Positions 33,526 through 42,481 of a DNA stretch of 64,000 nt are shown one piece after another. This DNA comes from Burkholderiales bacterium (lineage in GTDB: Bacteria; Pseudomonadota; Gammaproteobacteria; Burkholderiales; Burkholderiaceae_B), in the NCBI GenBank assembly GCA_021299735.1, contig JAJTEM010000001.1:304624-368623 (forward strand), written 5' to 3'. The translations under genes and the position numbers were made by a program. How positions within the stretch are numbered: the first letter of the stretch is position 1; every line of letters starts with the position of its first letter. The notes beneath the pieces were generated by a model that was not told the origin of the DNA, made no database searches, and saw nothing but the letters and a program-made list of their open reading frames with translations.

Positions 33526-33996
33526 TTAGCTTCCGCCTTCAAATCCCAGTTGCCGCCACGCCTCATACACCATCACTGCCACCGAATTTGACAGGTTCAG
33601 CGAACGGCTTTCAGGGCGCATCGGCAAGCGCAGCCAGTTCTCGCGAGCGAACCAGTTGCGAACTTCCTCGGAAAGCCCGCGTGTTTCACTGCCAAACATC
33701 AGGTAATCGCCAGTTTGAAATTGCACATCGAATGGCGAACGTTTGCCCTTGGTGGTCATTGCAAAGCAGCGTTGCGGGTCGGGTTGGCAATGCTCAAGAA
33801 ATACTTGCCAGCTTGCATGCACCTGCATGTTTGCAAACTCATGGTAATCAAGCCCGGCCCTGCGCATGCGGGCATCTTCAAGCGGAAAGCCCAAGGGTTC
33901 AACCAAGTGCAATTGAACGCCGGTGTTGGCACACAGGCGAATCACATTGCCCGTGTTGGGTGGAATTTCCGGTTCAACCAATACAACATTAATCAT
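33526..33996 (-). CDS. trmL: tRNA (cytidine(34)-2'-O)-methyltransferase
   Basis: About 156 residues, a minimal SPOUT methyltransferase. Motifs: [30 protein letters not shown] and the knot-forming [15 protein letters not shown]. It methylates the wobble base of tRNA-Leu. The ATG at 33996 fits the family; a five-residue extension to 34011 is possible. It overlaps the comF-like gene stop. Confidence 0.95.
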   Translation of the reverse strand: MINVVLVEPEIPPNTGNVIRLCANTGVQLHLVEPLGFPLEDARMRRAGLDYHEFANMQVHASWQVFLEHCQPDPQRCFAMTTKGKRSPFDVQFQTGDYLMFGSETRGLSEEVRNWFARENWLRLPMRPESRSLNLSNSVAVMVYEAWRQLGFEGGS

Positions 33997-34775
33997 TCTG
34001 GGGTCCTGCATACTGCCATGGTTAGAATTGATTCAGCGCCTGCTTTTCGAAGGGCAGCCGAGCAGCTTTGAATGGTGGCGCCGGTGGTTATCACGTCGTC
34101 TACCAAACCAATCCGAATGCCTTTCGGAACACAAAGCGTTGCCCTGAAAGCATTGTTCAGATTGCGCAGTCGGTCATCCCGGCCAAGTGCAGCTTGAGCA
34201 CCGAGTTCCCGGGTTTTGGTCAGCCAGTGTGTGTGCACCGGCCGTTGAATTCGCCGCCCCAAATGCCGGGCAATCAAAGCGGCTTGATTATAGCCGCGCA
34301 GCTTCAATTTGTCCGGGCTCACGGGCAGTGGCACTAAAACATCAGGCAGGTCCATGCCCAGCTCAAGTACCCGGGTTCCCAGCCAGTCACCTAAAAAACG
34401 CGCCAACCCGTGGTTGTTTCCATATTTCAACAGGGCTATCCATTGATCAAATGGCGCAACGTAATCGCTGCACACCACACATTCCAGTGGGGCGCATTCC
34501 AAATGTTCAACCAAGGGTTTGCAGTGTCTGCAATGAGTCCATCCAAAGGCTTGCAGGCGAGGGCCAAGCGCAAGCGCGCACCGTTTACAGCGCACCGCCT
34601 CCCGGTGGTCAATCATCGGCATGCAACTGGCGCACACGAAGCGCCCAAGCCCGGGTCTCTTGTTGTGCAAAGGCGTTTGGCAGGCTATGCAGCGCCTTGG
34701 CACCAAAGCGCCGCCCATGCTTTGGCAAGTTCTATAGAATAGATCGCACCAACTTTTTGCTGAAATGGCTTGCAT
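33993..34775 (-). CDS. comF: ComF-family phosphoribosyltransferase-like protein
   Basis: About 260 residues. N-terminal zinc-finger cysteines (CIAC..., CASC, CKRCAL, CRHC) followed by a phosphoribosyltransferase fold with the PRPP-binding motif [12 protein letters not shown]. ComF proteins take part in DNA uptake and transformation in several bacteria. The start is either 34775 or an internal ATG at 34718; open frame continues to 34913 but would overlap the divergent methyltransferase gene. The stop overlaps trmL by 4 bases. Confidence 0.85.
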   Translation of the reverse strand: MQAISAKSWCDLFYRTCQSMGGALVPRRCIACQTPLHNKRPGLGRFVCASCMPMIDHREAVRCKRCALALGPRLQAFGWTHCRHCKPLVEHLECAPLECVVCSDYVAPFDQWIALLKYGNNHGLARFLGDWLGTRVLELGMDLPDVLVPLPVSPDKLKLRGYNQAALIARHLGRRIQRPVHTHWLTKTRELGAQAALGRDDRLRNLNNAFRATLCVPKGIRIGLVDDVITTGATIQSCSAALRKAGAESILTMAVCRTPE

Positions 34776-34779
34776 CACA

Positions 34780-35691
34780 ATGTCCCCGCAGTTCTGGAAA
34801 ATTCCTCGATCAAACACCGCCTTGGCGCAACAATGGTTGCGGCGCATTTCAAAACCGTTGCCGTTTGTACTCGAAGAGGTCAACCAGCGCATGGTGAACC
34901 GAGCGCAAATCATGCGCCCGGCCGGGGGAGGGGTGGTGCATCATGGTTGCTTACACCCAGCGGCCTTGCTGAATGTAAAAACCCTGTTTACCGGTCGTGA
35001 ATTCACAGTATTCGCACCCAAGGCGGTCAATTTGCCCGTTGAGCCGCTGGAAAAAGCTGCCGCCTCCTTTCTGGCCAGGTTATTGCCAGGCAGGGCTGCG
35101 CCCAACGCTGCTTCGGCCATTGAATTGCCGATCAATGCTCCCTTGCCTTTGGCTGATGAAAGCCAGGCCATGGTGTGGTCTCCTTTGTGGTTGCACGCTG
35201 TGAGCGACCCCGGCCAATGCCTGGCTGAATGGCTGCGGGTATTGAAACCGGAAGGCGGTGTGTTTTTCAGTTGTTTTGGGCCAGACACCGCCCGTGAATT
35301 GCAAGGTTTTGCCCAAGCCATGGGCGAGCCCTTTCCCGATTTTGCCGACATGCATGACCTGGGCGACCTGATGAGCAAGCAGGGTTTTTCAGACCCCGTG
35401 ATGGAAATGGAAAAGCTTACGCTAACCTACAGCTCGTCATCCAAGCTGCTCGACGACTGGCGTGCCTTGTGTGGTAATTCCTTGGCCACGCGCCAAAAAG
35501 GCCTGCGAACGCCGCGCCAGTTTGAGCAAGCCACCTTGCATCTTGAGCGACTGCGTCATCCCGAAACCGGTCGCATTCCACTTACGCTCGAGCTGGTTTA
35601 CGGGCATGCCTGGAAAGTAAAAAGAACAACAAAAACCGATGTTGCCACAGTGAAAATTTCAGACATCAAAGGACGCAAAGGCACGAAATAG
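34780..35691 (+). CDS. BioC-like class I methyltransferase domain protein
   Basis: About 303 residues. The C-terminal half has clear BioC-like features: PLPLADESQAMVWSPLWLHAVSDPGQCLAEWLRVLKPEGGVFFSCFGPDT-type segment (Asp/Glu-rich, then the post-motif LRVLKPEGG), and the DMHDLGDLM stretch seen in malonyl-ACP methyltransferases. The expected SAM-binding motif I (an ExGxGxG near the start) is not recognisable; the corresponding region reads HHGCLHPAALLNV. This may be a degenerate or divergent enzyme. It is divergent from comF, a common betaproteobacterial pairing. A biotin role is uncertain. Confidence 0.7.
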   Translation: MSPQFWKIPRSNTALAQQWLRRISKPLPFVLEEVNQRMVNRAQIMRPAGGGVVHHGCLHPAALLNVKTLFTGREFTVFAPKAVNLPVEPLEKAAASFLARLLPGRAAPNAASAIELPINAPLPLADESQAMVWSPLWLHAVSDPGQCLAEWLRVLKPEGGVFFSCFGPDTARELQGFAQAMGEPFPDFADMHDLGDLMSKQGFSDPVMEMEKLTLTYSSSSKLLDDWRALCGNSLATRQKGLRTPRQFEQATLHLERLRHPETGRIPLTLELVYGHAWKVKRTTKTDVATVKISDIKGRKGTK

Positions 35692-35693
35692 CG

Positions 35694-35712
35694 TGCTGCT
35701 CCGCAGCATTTT
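35694..35712 (+). terminator. short intrinsic terminator after methyltransferase gene
   Basis: TGCTGC and GCAGCA form a 6-bp stem with a TCC loop, followed by TTTTC, 2 bases after the stop codon. Confidence 0.5.
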
Positions 35713-35775
35713 CAAATGTAGCGCATTGTTTTTAACTTATTTCGGGGAAATCGGGTACGTATTGCACCTGTCTTA

Positions 35776-35805
35776 TTGCTTGCTTTAGAGCCTTGAGCCT
35801 ATAAT
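35776..35805 (+). promoter_or_regulatory. putative sigma-70 promoter of the cytochrome oxidase locus
   Basis: TTGCTT (35776-35781) and a perfect TATAAT (35800-35805) with 18-bp spacing, 66 bases upstream of the DUF2244 gene that opens the cox block. Confidence 0.55.
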
Positions 35806-35870
35806 TCGAAGGTTTTAATGCACTCTTTTGGGTGTACGTTGGGTCTGAATGACTGCTCTTTGAGAGGTAC

Positions 35871-36431
35871 ATGGGCATGATTACAGAAATTTCAAGTTCA
35901 GCGAATGCACCGAGCGGCACCGTTGGAAAAGTTGGCACTGTTGATACATTTGGTACTGATGGCGGTGGTGTTGCAAACCAAACGCTGAAAAGTGGCAAGT
36001 GGATATTTCGGCGTAATTGCTCGCTCAGTCCCAAGCAACTTTTGCAGTGGTACCTTAGTTTGTGTGCTATCACCCTGGTTATTGCCACCGGGTTTTTGCT
36101 TGCGGGTTTCTGGATTGTGTTGCCTTTTGCGGGCATCGAGTTGTTGTTGGTGGGCACGGCCTTTGTGATTTATGCGAGGCATGCGGCCGATTACGAAATG
36201 ATCGAGCTTCAGCCGAACCAGCTTAAACTGGTCATGGCTGACGGCGCCAAGCTGACCCAGATAGAATGGTCCGCTCAATGGGCCAAATTAAGTTATAACG
36301 GAAAGTACAAAGCGCCTTTGTTGTTCAGTCACAGGGGCCAACAAGTAAAAATAGGCAAATTTATCGCCGAAAAAGACAAGTCAGCGCTACACCGCGAATT
36401 AAAAGCAGCGTTGGCAAGGGCAGCATGCTAG
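35871..36431 (+). CDS. DUF2244 membrane protein at head of cox locus
   Basis: A 186-residue protein with a disordered Gly/Ser/Thr-rich N terminus (~1-40) and two membrane helices (~58-78 and ~82-102), then a soluble tail with WSAQWAKLSY and a KIGKFIAEKDKSALHRELKAAL ending. This matches DUF2244 proteins, which typically precede coxB in betaproteobacteria. GAGAGG lies just before the ATG; a second ATG 6 bases on is possible. Function unknown, presumably oxidase related. Confidence 0.8.
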   Translation: MGMITEISSSANAPSGTVGKVGTVDTFGTDGGGVANQTLKSGKWIFRRNCSLSPKQLLQWYLSLCAITLVIATGFLLAGFWIVLPFAGIELLLVGTAFVIYARHAADYEMIELQPNQLKLVMADGAKLTQIEWSAQWAKLSYNGKYKAPLLFSHRGQQVKIGKFIAEKDKSALHRELKAALARAAC

Positions 36432-36486
36432 TTATCGGCAGGCCGCTTCCACCAGTTTGATATTTTTTTTGAGATTGAGGATCGCC

Positions 36487-37662
36487 ATGTTGAAGTCGTC
36501 CTTGGGTATTCGCAAAGCTGTTGCTTCGGCTGCTGCAGTTGCGATGACATCCTTCGGAGGTGCAGCGTTTGCCGAGAATGTTTCTGGGCAGCCCCTGCAA
36601 TACAACCTCGCTGAACCGGTTACCGAAATTGCGCGTCAAATCTATGATTTGCACACGTTAATGCTGGTGATCTGTCTGGTTATTTTCGTTGCCGTGTTTG
36701 GCGTGATGTTTTACTCAATCTACGCACACCGCAAGTCAAAAGGTGCGAAGTCGGCCTCTTTCCACGAAAGTGTGAAAGTTGAAATTGCATGGACAGTTGT
36801 TCCGTTCCTGATCGTGATCGGCATGGCTTTGCCTGCAACCAAAACAGTGGTCGCCATGAAAGACACATCCAATGCCGACCTCACCATCAAAGCCACTGGT
36901 TATCAGTGGAAGTGGGGCTATGAATACCTGGCCGGCGAGGGCGAAGGCATCGCCTTCCTGTCAACACTGACAACACCGCGCGATCAAATTGACGACCACA
37001 AAGGCCAGGCAGTTGCCCGCGGTGAAAACTACCTGATGGAAGTGGACAACCATGTTGTAGTTCCCGTGAACAAGAAAGTTCGGGTGGTAACAACCGCCAA
37101 CGACGTGATTCACGCATGGATGATCCCCGCCTTCGGCGTGAAGCAGGATGCGATTCCCGGTTTTGTTCGCGACACCTGGTTCAAGGCCGAGAAAGAAGGC
37201 ATTTACCGTGGTCAGTGTGCTGAACTGTGCGGCAAGGACCACGCCTACATGCCCATCGTTGTTGAAGTGATGTCAGAAGAAAATTACTCCAAGTGGGTTC
37301 AGGCCAAGCTGGATGAAATGAAGTCCAAGCAAGACGACCCCACCAAAGAATGGACCAAAGAAGACCTGGTTGCTCGAGGCGAGCAGGTTTTCAACGCCAA
37401 CTGCGCTGCTTGTCACCAAGCGAATGGTGAAGGCATTCCCGGTGCATTCCCTGCGCTGGTTGCTGCGCCGTCCGTTGTTGGCCCACAGGCCGGTCAAATT
37501 GCAATTCTGTTGAACGGCAAGGGCGCTGGCATGCCAGCGTGGAAACAGTTGAGCGATGTTGAAATTGCATCAGTGATTACATACACAAGAAACGCTTGGG
37601 CCAACGCTGGCACAGGTACCGACCCGGTTGTTCAGCCAAGTGCTGTTACGGCTGCACGTTAA
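36487..37662 (+). CDS. coxB: cytochrome c oxidase subunit II with fused cytochrome c domain
   Basis: A 391-residue caa3-type subunit II. Signal peptide (to AFA), two membrane helices (~55-75 and ~97-117), a CuA cupredoxin domain with GQCAELCGKDHAYM, and a C-terminal c-type cytochrome with the heme motif CAACH and a distal Met in GAGMPAW. It receives electrons from cytochrome c at CuA. The ATG at 36487 has GAGG about 6 bases upstream. Confidence 0.96.
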   Translation: MLKSSLGIRKAVASAAAVAMTSFGGAAFAENVSGQPLQYNLAEPVTEIARQIYDLHTLMLVICLVIFVAVFGVMFYSIYAHRKSKGAKSASFHESVKVEIAWTVVPFLIVIGMALPATKTVVAMKDTSNADLTIKATGYQWKWGYEYLAGEGEGIAFLSTLTTPRDQIDDHKGQAVARGENYLMEVDNHVVVPVNKKVRVVTTANDVIHAWMIPAFGVKQDAIPGFVRDTWFKAEKEGIYRGQCAELCGKDHAYMPIVVEVMSEENYSKWVQAKLDEMKSKQDDPTKEWTKEDLVARGEQVFNANCAACHQANGEGIPGAFPALVAAPSVVGPQAGQIAILLNGKGAGMPAWKQLSDVEIASVITYTRNAWANAGTGTDPVVQPSAVTAAR

Positions 37663-37681
37663 TATTGCTTAGGAGATTTAC

Positions 37682-39286
37682 ATGAGCACTACCGCGGCAG
37701 ATTTAACCCACGGACATGGTCACGACCATGACCACGCGCACGACCATCCGCATGGTTGGCGCCGTTGGTTGTATGCAACCAACCACAAAGACATCGGTAC
37801 CATGTACCTGATTTTCTCGTTCATCATGCTGCTGGAAGGTGGCGTGCTGGCGCTAATGCTCCGCGCAGAATTGTTTTCACCAGGCCTGCAATTGGTTCAG
37901 CCTGAGTTCTTCAACCAGCTCACCACCATGCACGGCCTGATCATGGTGTTTGGTGCGGTAATGCCTGCCTTCGTGGGTTTTGCCAACTGGATGATTCCCC
38001 TGCAAATTGGCTGTTCTGACATGGCCTTTGCCCGCATGAACAACTTCAGCTTCTGGCTGATGGTGCCTGCGGCCATTATCCTGACCGCATCATTCTTCAT
38101 GCCCGGTGGCGCAACAGCCGCTGGCTGGACGCTGTATGCGCCGCTGTCTGTGCAAATGGGCCCCGGCATGGATGCCGCCATTTTCGCAATGCACATTCTG
38201 GGTGCTTCCTCGATCATGGGCTCCATCAACATCATCACCACCATCCTGAACATGCGCGCCCCCGGCATGACCCTGATGAAAATGCCGATGTTCGCCTGGA
38301 CCTGGTTGATTACTGCCTACCTGTTGATTGCTGTAATGCCCGTGTTGGCTGGTGCCATCACCATGGTGTTGACTGACCGCCACTTTGGCACGTCATTCTT
38401 CAACGCAGCCGGTGGCGGTGACCCTGTAATGTACCAGCACATCTTCTGGTTCTTCGGTCACCCCGAGGTGTACATCATGATCTTGCCGGCCTTCGGCATC
38501 ATCAGCCACATTGTGCCAACCTTCGCTCGCAAAACACTGTTTGGTTACAGCTCCATGGTGTACGCCACAGCGTCCATCGCGATTCTGTCCTTCATTGTTT
38601 GGGCGCACCACATGTTCACAACCGGCATGCCCGTAACAGGCCAGTTGTTCTTCATGTACGCAACCATGTTGATCGCAGTGCCTACCGGCGTGAAAGTGTT
38701 CAACTGGCTTGCAACCATGTGGAAAGGCTCCATGACATTTGAAACCCCCATGTTGTTTGCAGTGGGTTTCATTTTCGTGTTCACCATGGGCGGTTTCACC
38801 GGTCTTATTTTGGCCGTGGCCCCGGTTGACATTCAGTTGCAAGACACCTATTACGTGGTGGCTCACTTCCACTATGTATTGGTAGCGGGTTCACTGTTTG
38901 CCTTGTTTGCAGGTACTTACTACTGGTTGCCCAAGTGGTCTGGTCGCATGTACAGCGAAAAATTGGGCAAGTTGCACTTCTGGTCTTCATTGATCAGCTT
39001 CAACGTTACATTCTTCCCAATGCACTTCCTGGGATTGGCGGGTATGCCACGTCGCTACGCCGACTACGCCACACAGTTCACTGACTTCCATGCCATTGCC
39101 ACCATCGGTGCGTTCTGGTTCGGTTTGTCTCAGCTGATCTTCCTGTGGTGCGTACTGCGTGCCTGGATGTTCCAGAAAGGCGAGGCAGCACCTGCCAAGC
39201 CATGGGAAGGAGCAGAAGGTCTGGAATGGACAGTTCCATCACCAGCACCGTTCCACACGTTTGAAGATCCACCCACAGTGAAGTAA
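37682..39286 (+). CDS. coxA: cytochrome c oxidase subunit I
   Basis: A 534-residue heme-copper oxidase catalytic subunit with twelve membrane helices. Visible: heme a ligand in [10 protein letters not shown], the CuB/Tyr motif [10 protein letters not shown], the twin His of heme a3/a, and K-pathway residues. It reduces oxygen to water and pumps protons. The N terminus has a His/Asp-rich run of about 15 residues ([16 protein letters not shown]), a possible metal-binding tail. AGGAG lies 6 bases upstream of the ATG. Confidence 0.98.
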   Translation: MSTTAADLTHGHGHDHDHAHDHPHGWRRWLYATNHKDIGTMYLIFSFIMLLEGGVLALMLRAELFSPGLQLVQPEFFNQLTTMHGLIMVFGAVMPAFVGFANWMIPLQIGCSDMAFARMNNFSFWLMVPAAIILTASFFMPGGATAAGWTLYAPLSVQMGPGMDAAIFAMHILGASSIMGSINIITTILNMRAPGMTLMKMPMFAWTWLITAYLLIAVMPVLAGAITMVLTDRHFGTSFFNAAGGGDPVMYQHIFWFFGHPEVYIMILPAFGIISHIVPTFARKTLFGYSSMVYATASIAILSFIVWAHHMFTTGMPVTGQLFFMYATMLIAVPTGVKVFNWLATMWKGSMTFETPMLFAVGFIFVFTMGGFTGLILAVAPVDIQLQDTYYVVAHFHYVLVAGSLFALFAGTYYWLPKWSGRMYSEKLGKLHFWSSLISFNVTFFPMHFLGLAGMPRRYADYATQFTDFHAIATIGAFWFGLSQLIFLWCVLRAWMFQKGEAAPAKPWEGAEGLEWTVPSPAPFHTFEDPPTVK

Positions 39287-39302
39287 TTCACTCGCGGGTT
39301 TA

Positions 39303-39338
39303 ACAATGGGGGTTTGGCTAATACCAACCCCCCGTTGT
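39303..39338 (+). other. 15-bp imperfect hairpin between coxA and the small assembly gene
   Basis: ACAATGGGGGTTTGG pairs with CCAACCCCCCGTTGT (13 of 15 pairs) around a 6-base loop. No T run follows, so it is more like a processing or mRNA-stability structure than a terminator. Confidence 0.55.
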
Positions 39339-39413
39339 GTAAAAAAGCTTTGGTCAGGCAAATACCTGAAAAGGTTTTTTCACACAACGACTTAGTTGAG
39401 CAAGGAAGTAAGC

Positions 39414-39551
39414 GTGACCCCTGAAGAGAAAGAAAAAGCCAAGCAAAACAAGCGCACCGGGCTAATTTTGTTGTCGGTGGTTGCCGTGTTTTTCATTGGC
39501 ATTCTGATTCGCAAGGTGATGGAACCCAGTATCTTGAATTTGATGAACTAG
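39414..39551 (+). CDS. cytochrome oxidase small assembly protein (45 residues)
   Basis: A 45-residue GTG-started protein too short for usual ORF cut-offs. AAGGA at 39402-39406 gives a good ribosome site. The N terminus is charged (EEKEKAKQKNK-like), followed by one membrane helix (LILLSVVAVFFIGILI) and a short C tail. Its place between coxA and ctaG matches the 'cytochrome oxidase small assembly protein' of Burkholderiales. Confidence 0.75.
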   Translation: MTPEEKEKAKQNKRTGLILLSVVAVFFIGILIRKVMEPSILNLMN

Positions 39552-39584
39552 GTTTTAATGAATTTGCAGTAGAGGTAAAGCAGC

Positions 39585-40151
39585 ATGGCAAACGGAAATA
39601 GTCAGAAAACAAGCGGTTTGCACAAACAAATGGTTGTGCGCCTTGTGGTGATTGTTGTGGCCATGTTTGCGTTTGGTTACGCGCTGGTGCCCATTTACAA
39701 GGCCATTTGCGAAATCACCGGGATCAACGTGTTAACACCGCAAACCAAAAACGCGGCAGAAATTGTGAAGAATACCCAGGTGGACAAAAGCCGAAGCATT
39801 GAGGTAATTTTTGACGCAAATGAGCGGGGCAAGTTTCAGTTCAAGCCTGAGACCAATCGAATGATGGTCCACCCCGGTGAATTGGTTACCATGAATTATG
39901 TGGTGCACAACAACCTGAAGAACGACACTGCTGGTCAGGCCATACCGAGTTATTTGCCCAGCAAGGCTGCTGAGCACTTCACCAAGCTGGAATGCTTCTG
40001 CTTTAAACAGCAACCGTTCAAGGCTGGTGAAACGAAAGAGTTCCCGGTGGTATTTGTGATCAACCCCAAGTTGCCACAAGACGTACATACCATCACTTTA
40101 AGTTATACGTTTTTTGAGGTGGCCGGCGCCACCGCCATGGCAGCAGAATAA
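39585..40151 (+). CDS. ctaG: cytochrome c oxidase copper-assembly protein CtaG (Cox11)
   Basis: A 188-residue Cox11 homologue: one N-terminal membrane helix (~15-35) and a periplasmic immunoglobulin-like domain with the copper-binding CFCFKQQ motif (FTKLECFCF). It delivers copper to CuB of subunit I. Its stop overlaps the following start by 1 base. Confidence 0.95.
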   Translation: MANGNSQKTSGLHKQMVVRLVVIVVAMFAFGYALVPIYKAICEITGINVLTPQTKNAAEIVKNTQVDKSRSIEVIFDANERGKFQFKPETNRMMVHPGELVTMNYVVHNNLKNDTAGQAIPSYLPSKAAEHFTKLECFCFKQQPFKAGETKEFPVVFVINPKLPQDVHTITLSYTFFEVAGATAMAAE

Positions 40152-40381
40152 TGTCGGAAGACATCAAAGAGGCCGTATCGCGTAAAGCAAGCACAGCCAC
40201 TTTTTTGCAAACGCTGTCGGCTGTGTTGTGGTCATTTTTTGGTGTTCGGAAGGGTAAAAACCATTCCGAAGACATGCAAAGGTTAAACCCGGTTCATGTG
40301 ATTGTTGTGGGCCTTTTGGCAGCGGCGGCCTTTGTGCTTGGCTTGCTTGCCTTGGTAAACTATGTGGTGGGTTCCGCTTAA
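40151..40381 (+). CDS. DUF2970 membrane protein
   Basis: A 76-residue protein with one C-terminal membrane helix (~50-72) and an N-terminal segment ending in WSFFGVRK, the DUF2970 signature (SxxWSFxGxRK). DUF2970 genes are typically found between ctaG and coxC in betaproteobacteria. Function unknown; likely oxidase assembly. Confidence 0.85.
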   Translation: MSEDIKEAVSRKASTATFLQTLSAVLWSFFGVRKGKNHSEDMQRLNPVHVIVVGLLAAAAFVLGLLALVNYVVGSA

Positions 40382-40444
40382 GCCGTACGGAATTCGCTGT
40401 TGCAGTATTGAAGCATCTAAATTAAAGAAATAGGAGAAACCACC

Positions 40445-41302
40445 ATGATGCGTGCGAATGCACCATATTATTTTGTGCCCGGCTTGTCCCAGTGGCCTGT
40501 GCTTGGCGCAGTGGCCATGTTCTTTTTTGTGCTGGGCATGTCCCAGTGGGTAAACGGTGCAGCATCTGGCCCTTACCTGTTCGCACTTAGCATGGCAATT
40601 CTTATTTATGTGCTCACAGGCTGGTTCAAGCATGTGGTGGGTGAATCTGAAAGCGGTCAGTACAGCGCCCGCGTCGATGTGTCCTTCCGCTGGTCCATGG
40701 GCTGGTTCATTTTCTCGGAAGTGATGTTCTTCGCGGCATTCTTCGGCGCCCTGTTCTATGCTCGCCAAATTGCAATGCCCTGGCTTGGCGACCTGAATAA
40801 CAAAGCATTCCTGTGGCCCGATTTCACCGCCCACTGGCCCAACACTGGCCCTGCCGGTACTGTGGATGCATTCCAAACCATGGGTCCATGGCCAATTCCA
40901 ACAATCAACACCGCTTTGCTGCTTACATCAGGTCTTACCCTGACCTGGGCACACCACGCGCTGATCGCCAACAAGCGTTCTCAGTTGGTTCTTGGTTTGG
41001 CACTCACCGTGCTGTTGGGCGCAATCTTCATGGGTTTCCAGGCTTATGAATACATTCACGCCTATCGCGACCTGAACCTGAAGCTGACTTCCGGTATTTT
41101 CGGTTCAACCTTCTTCATGCTGACTGGTTTCCACGGCTTCCACGTCACCATTGGTGCCATCATGTTGTTCTTCATCATGATTCGTTGCATCAAGGGCCAC
41201 TTCACCCCTCAAAACCATTTCGCTTTTGAGGCCGCTGCCTGGTACTGGCACTTCGTTGACGTGGTGTGGTTGGGCTTGTACGTGGTGGTTTACTGGCTTT
41301 AA
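40445..41302 (+). CDS. coxC: cytochrome c oxidase subunit III
   Basis: A 285-residue seven-helix membrane protein. The conserved HHALIANKRSQ, TGFHGFHVTIGA and AAWYWHFVDVVWL motifs identify COX3. AGGAG lies just upstream of the ATG. It ends before the terminator at 41339. Confidence 0.96.
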   Translation: MMRANAPYYFVPGLSQWPVLGAVAMFFFVLGMSQWVNGAASGPYLFALSMAILIYVLTGWFKHVVGESESGQYSARVDVSFRWSMGWFIFSEVMFFAAFFGALFYARQIAMPWLGDLNNKAFLWPDFTAHWPNTGPAGTVDAFQTMGPWPIPTINTALLLTSGLTLTWAHHALIANKRSQLVLGLALTVLLGAIFMGFQAYEYIHAYRDLNLKLTSGIFGSTFFMLTGFHGFHVTIGAIMLFFIMIRCIKGHFTPQNHFAFEAAAWYWHFVDVVWLGLYVVVYWL

Positions 41303-41338
41303 TCGGGGTTTTTCCCTGCAGGCTGTAAAACACAAATT

Positions 41339-41374
41339 AAAAAAGCCACTGGAATACTCCGGTGGCTTTTTTTT
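41339..41374. terminator. bidirectional intrinsic terminator after coxC
   Basis: GCCACTGG / CCGGTGGC stem with a 6-base loop, A-rich on the left and eight T residues on the right. It lies between coxC (plus) and the DUF2909 gene (minus) and could end both transcripts. Confidence 0.8.
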
Positions 41375-41396
41375 GGACATCGAGCTTACATTGAAT

Positions 41397-41597
41397 TTAT
41401 CGAATGCCTGTTGACTCTATCCAGCCCATGTACCAGGCGAACAAAATCAGCAGGAACAGCGCGATGGACAAACCGATGCGCATGGTCAAGGCGTTTACAG
41501 TTCGGCTGGATTTGCTTTTGTCTTTCATCAAAAAGAAAAAAGCCGAACCCAGGCTTGCCAGAATGCCGAGGAACGCCAGACCAATGATCAACTTCAT
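41397..41597 (-). CDS. DUF2909 twin-transmembrane protein
   Basis: A 66-residue protein with two membrane helices joined by a short basic hairpin (MKDKSKSSRTVNALTMRIG), the pattern of DUF2909 'twin transmembrane' proteins that sit beside oxidase genes. ATG at 41597 follows an AAAGGTG site; a further 12 residues in frame are unlikely. It is on the opposite strand to the oxidase genes. Confidence 0.8.
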   Translation of the reverse strand: MKLIIGLAFLGILASLGSAFFFLMKDKSKSSRTVNALTMRIGLSIALFLLILFAWYMGWIESTGIR

Positions 41598-41650
41598 GGT
41601 GAACACCTTTAAAAAAACAACCGTGTACAGCACACAAGTGGAAGTATGTC

Positions 41651-42481
41651 ATGGTTAATGCAGTGAAAACACCCGGCAAAGTAAAGCTTGCTTTTACCCT
41701 GTTGCTTGGGGCTTCCTTTGTGTGGCTTACCTTTAGTTTAGGGCAATGGCAAACCGGTCGGGCACAGGAAAAACAGGCCTTGTTTGAAGCGCAAGCCCGC
41801 GCATTGGCGGCAGCGCCTGTCTCTCCGACTGGTGCTCAATTGAACTTGGACAATTTGTCCTACCGGAAAATTGAATTGAAGGGTAGGTTCGAAGCCAAAG
41901 CCCTGATATATATAGACAATCGCCAAATAAACGGAAGGCCTGCCGTGCAAGTGGTGCAGGGGTTTCGGCCAGAGGGCGCGAATTTTTTAATTCCTGTAGA
42001 CCGTGGTTTGCTGCTGCGTAACCCCGCCCAGCCACGGCTTGCGCCAAATATGCCCGCGCAAGCCTTACAGGCTGGCGAGCCATTTAATTTGCAGGGCACC
42101 ATTTTGCCGCGCTTTGCCCAGTCAGCTGAATTGCGGGGCATTGGTTTGGGTGAAGCCAAAGATATTTTGATGGCACAAAGCAATGGCTATGAGGTGTGGT
42201 CGAATTTTAGTGCGGGTCAATTTGAAAAGCTGGTAGGCATGCCGGTGAGTAATTTTGTGGTAACCCAGCAGCCTGTGGCGCAAACCGCAGGGCAACAGCA
42301 ACAGGCAAGCATCGTCGGTGGTTTTTATCACTTGGCTGTGCCGTTGCAGGAACAGGTGGCCAAACACAAGGGTTATGCTTTTCAATGGTTTACCATGTCG
42401 GCGGTGTTGGTATTACTAACCCTGTTTTTTGTTTATCGAGAGTTCTTTCGACGCGAGTTTTACAAGGGAAATAAACAATGA
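41651..42481 (+). CDS. SURF1-family heme A insertion factor
   Basis: A 276-residue SURF1/Shy1 protein: two membrane helices (~12-30 and ~248-268) around a periplasmic beta domain with SFVWLTFSLGQWQ, LDNLSYRKIELKGRF and the YAFQWFTMSAVL C-terminal motif. It helps heme a insertion into subunit I. Its stop overlaps the next gene by 4 bases. Confidence 0.92.
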   Translation: MVNAVKTPGKVKLAFTLLLGASFVWLTFSLGQWQTGRAQEKQALFEAQARALAAAPVSPTGAQLNLDNLSYRKIELKGRFEAKALIYIDNRQINGRPAVQVVQGFRPEGANFLIPVDRGLLLRNPAQPRLAPNMPAQALQAGEPFNLQGTILPRFAQSAELRGIGLGEAKDILMAQSNGYEVWSNFSAGQFEKLVGMPVSNFVVTQQPVAQTAGQQQQASIVGGFYHLAVPLQEQVAKHKGYAFQWFTMSAVLVLLTLFFVYREFFRREFYKGNKQ

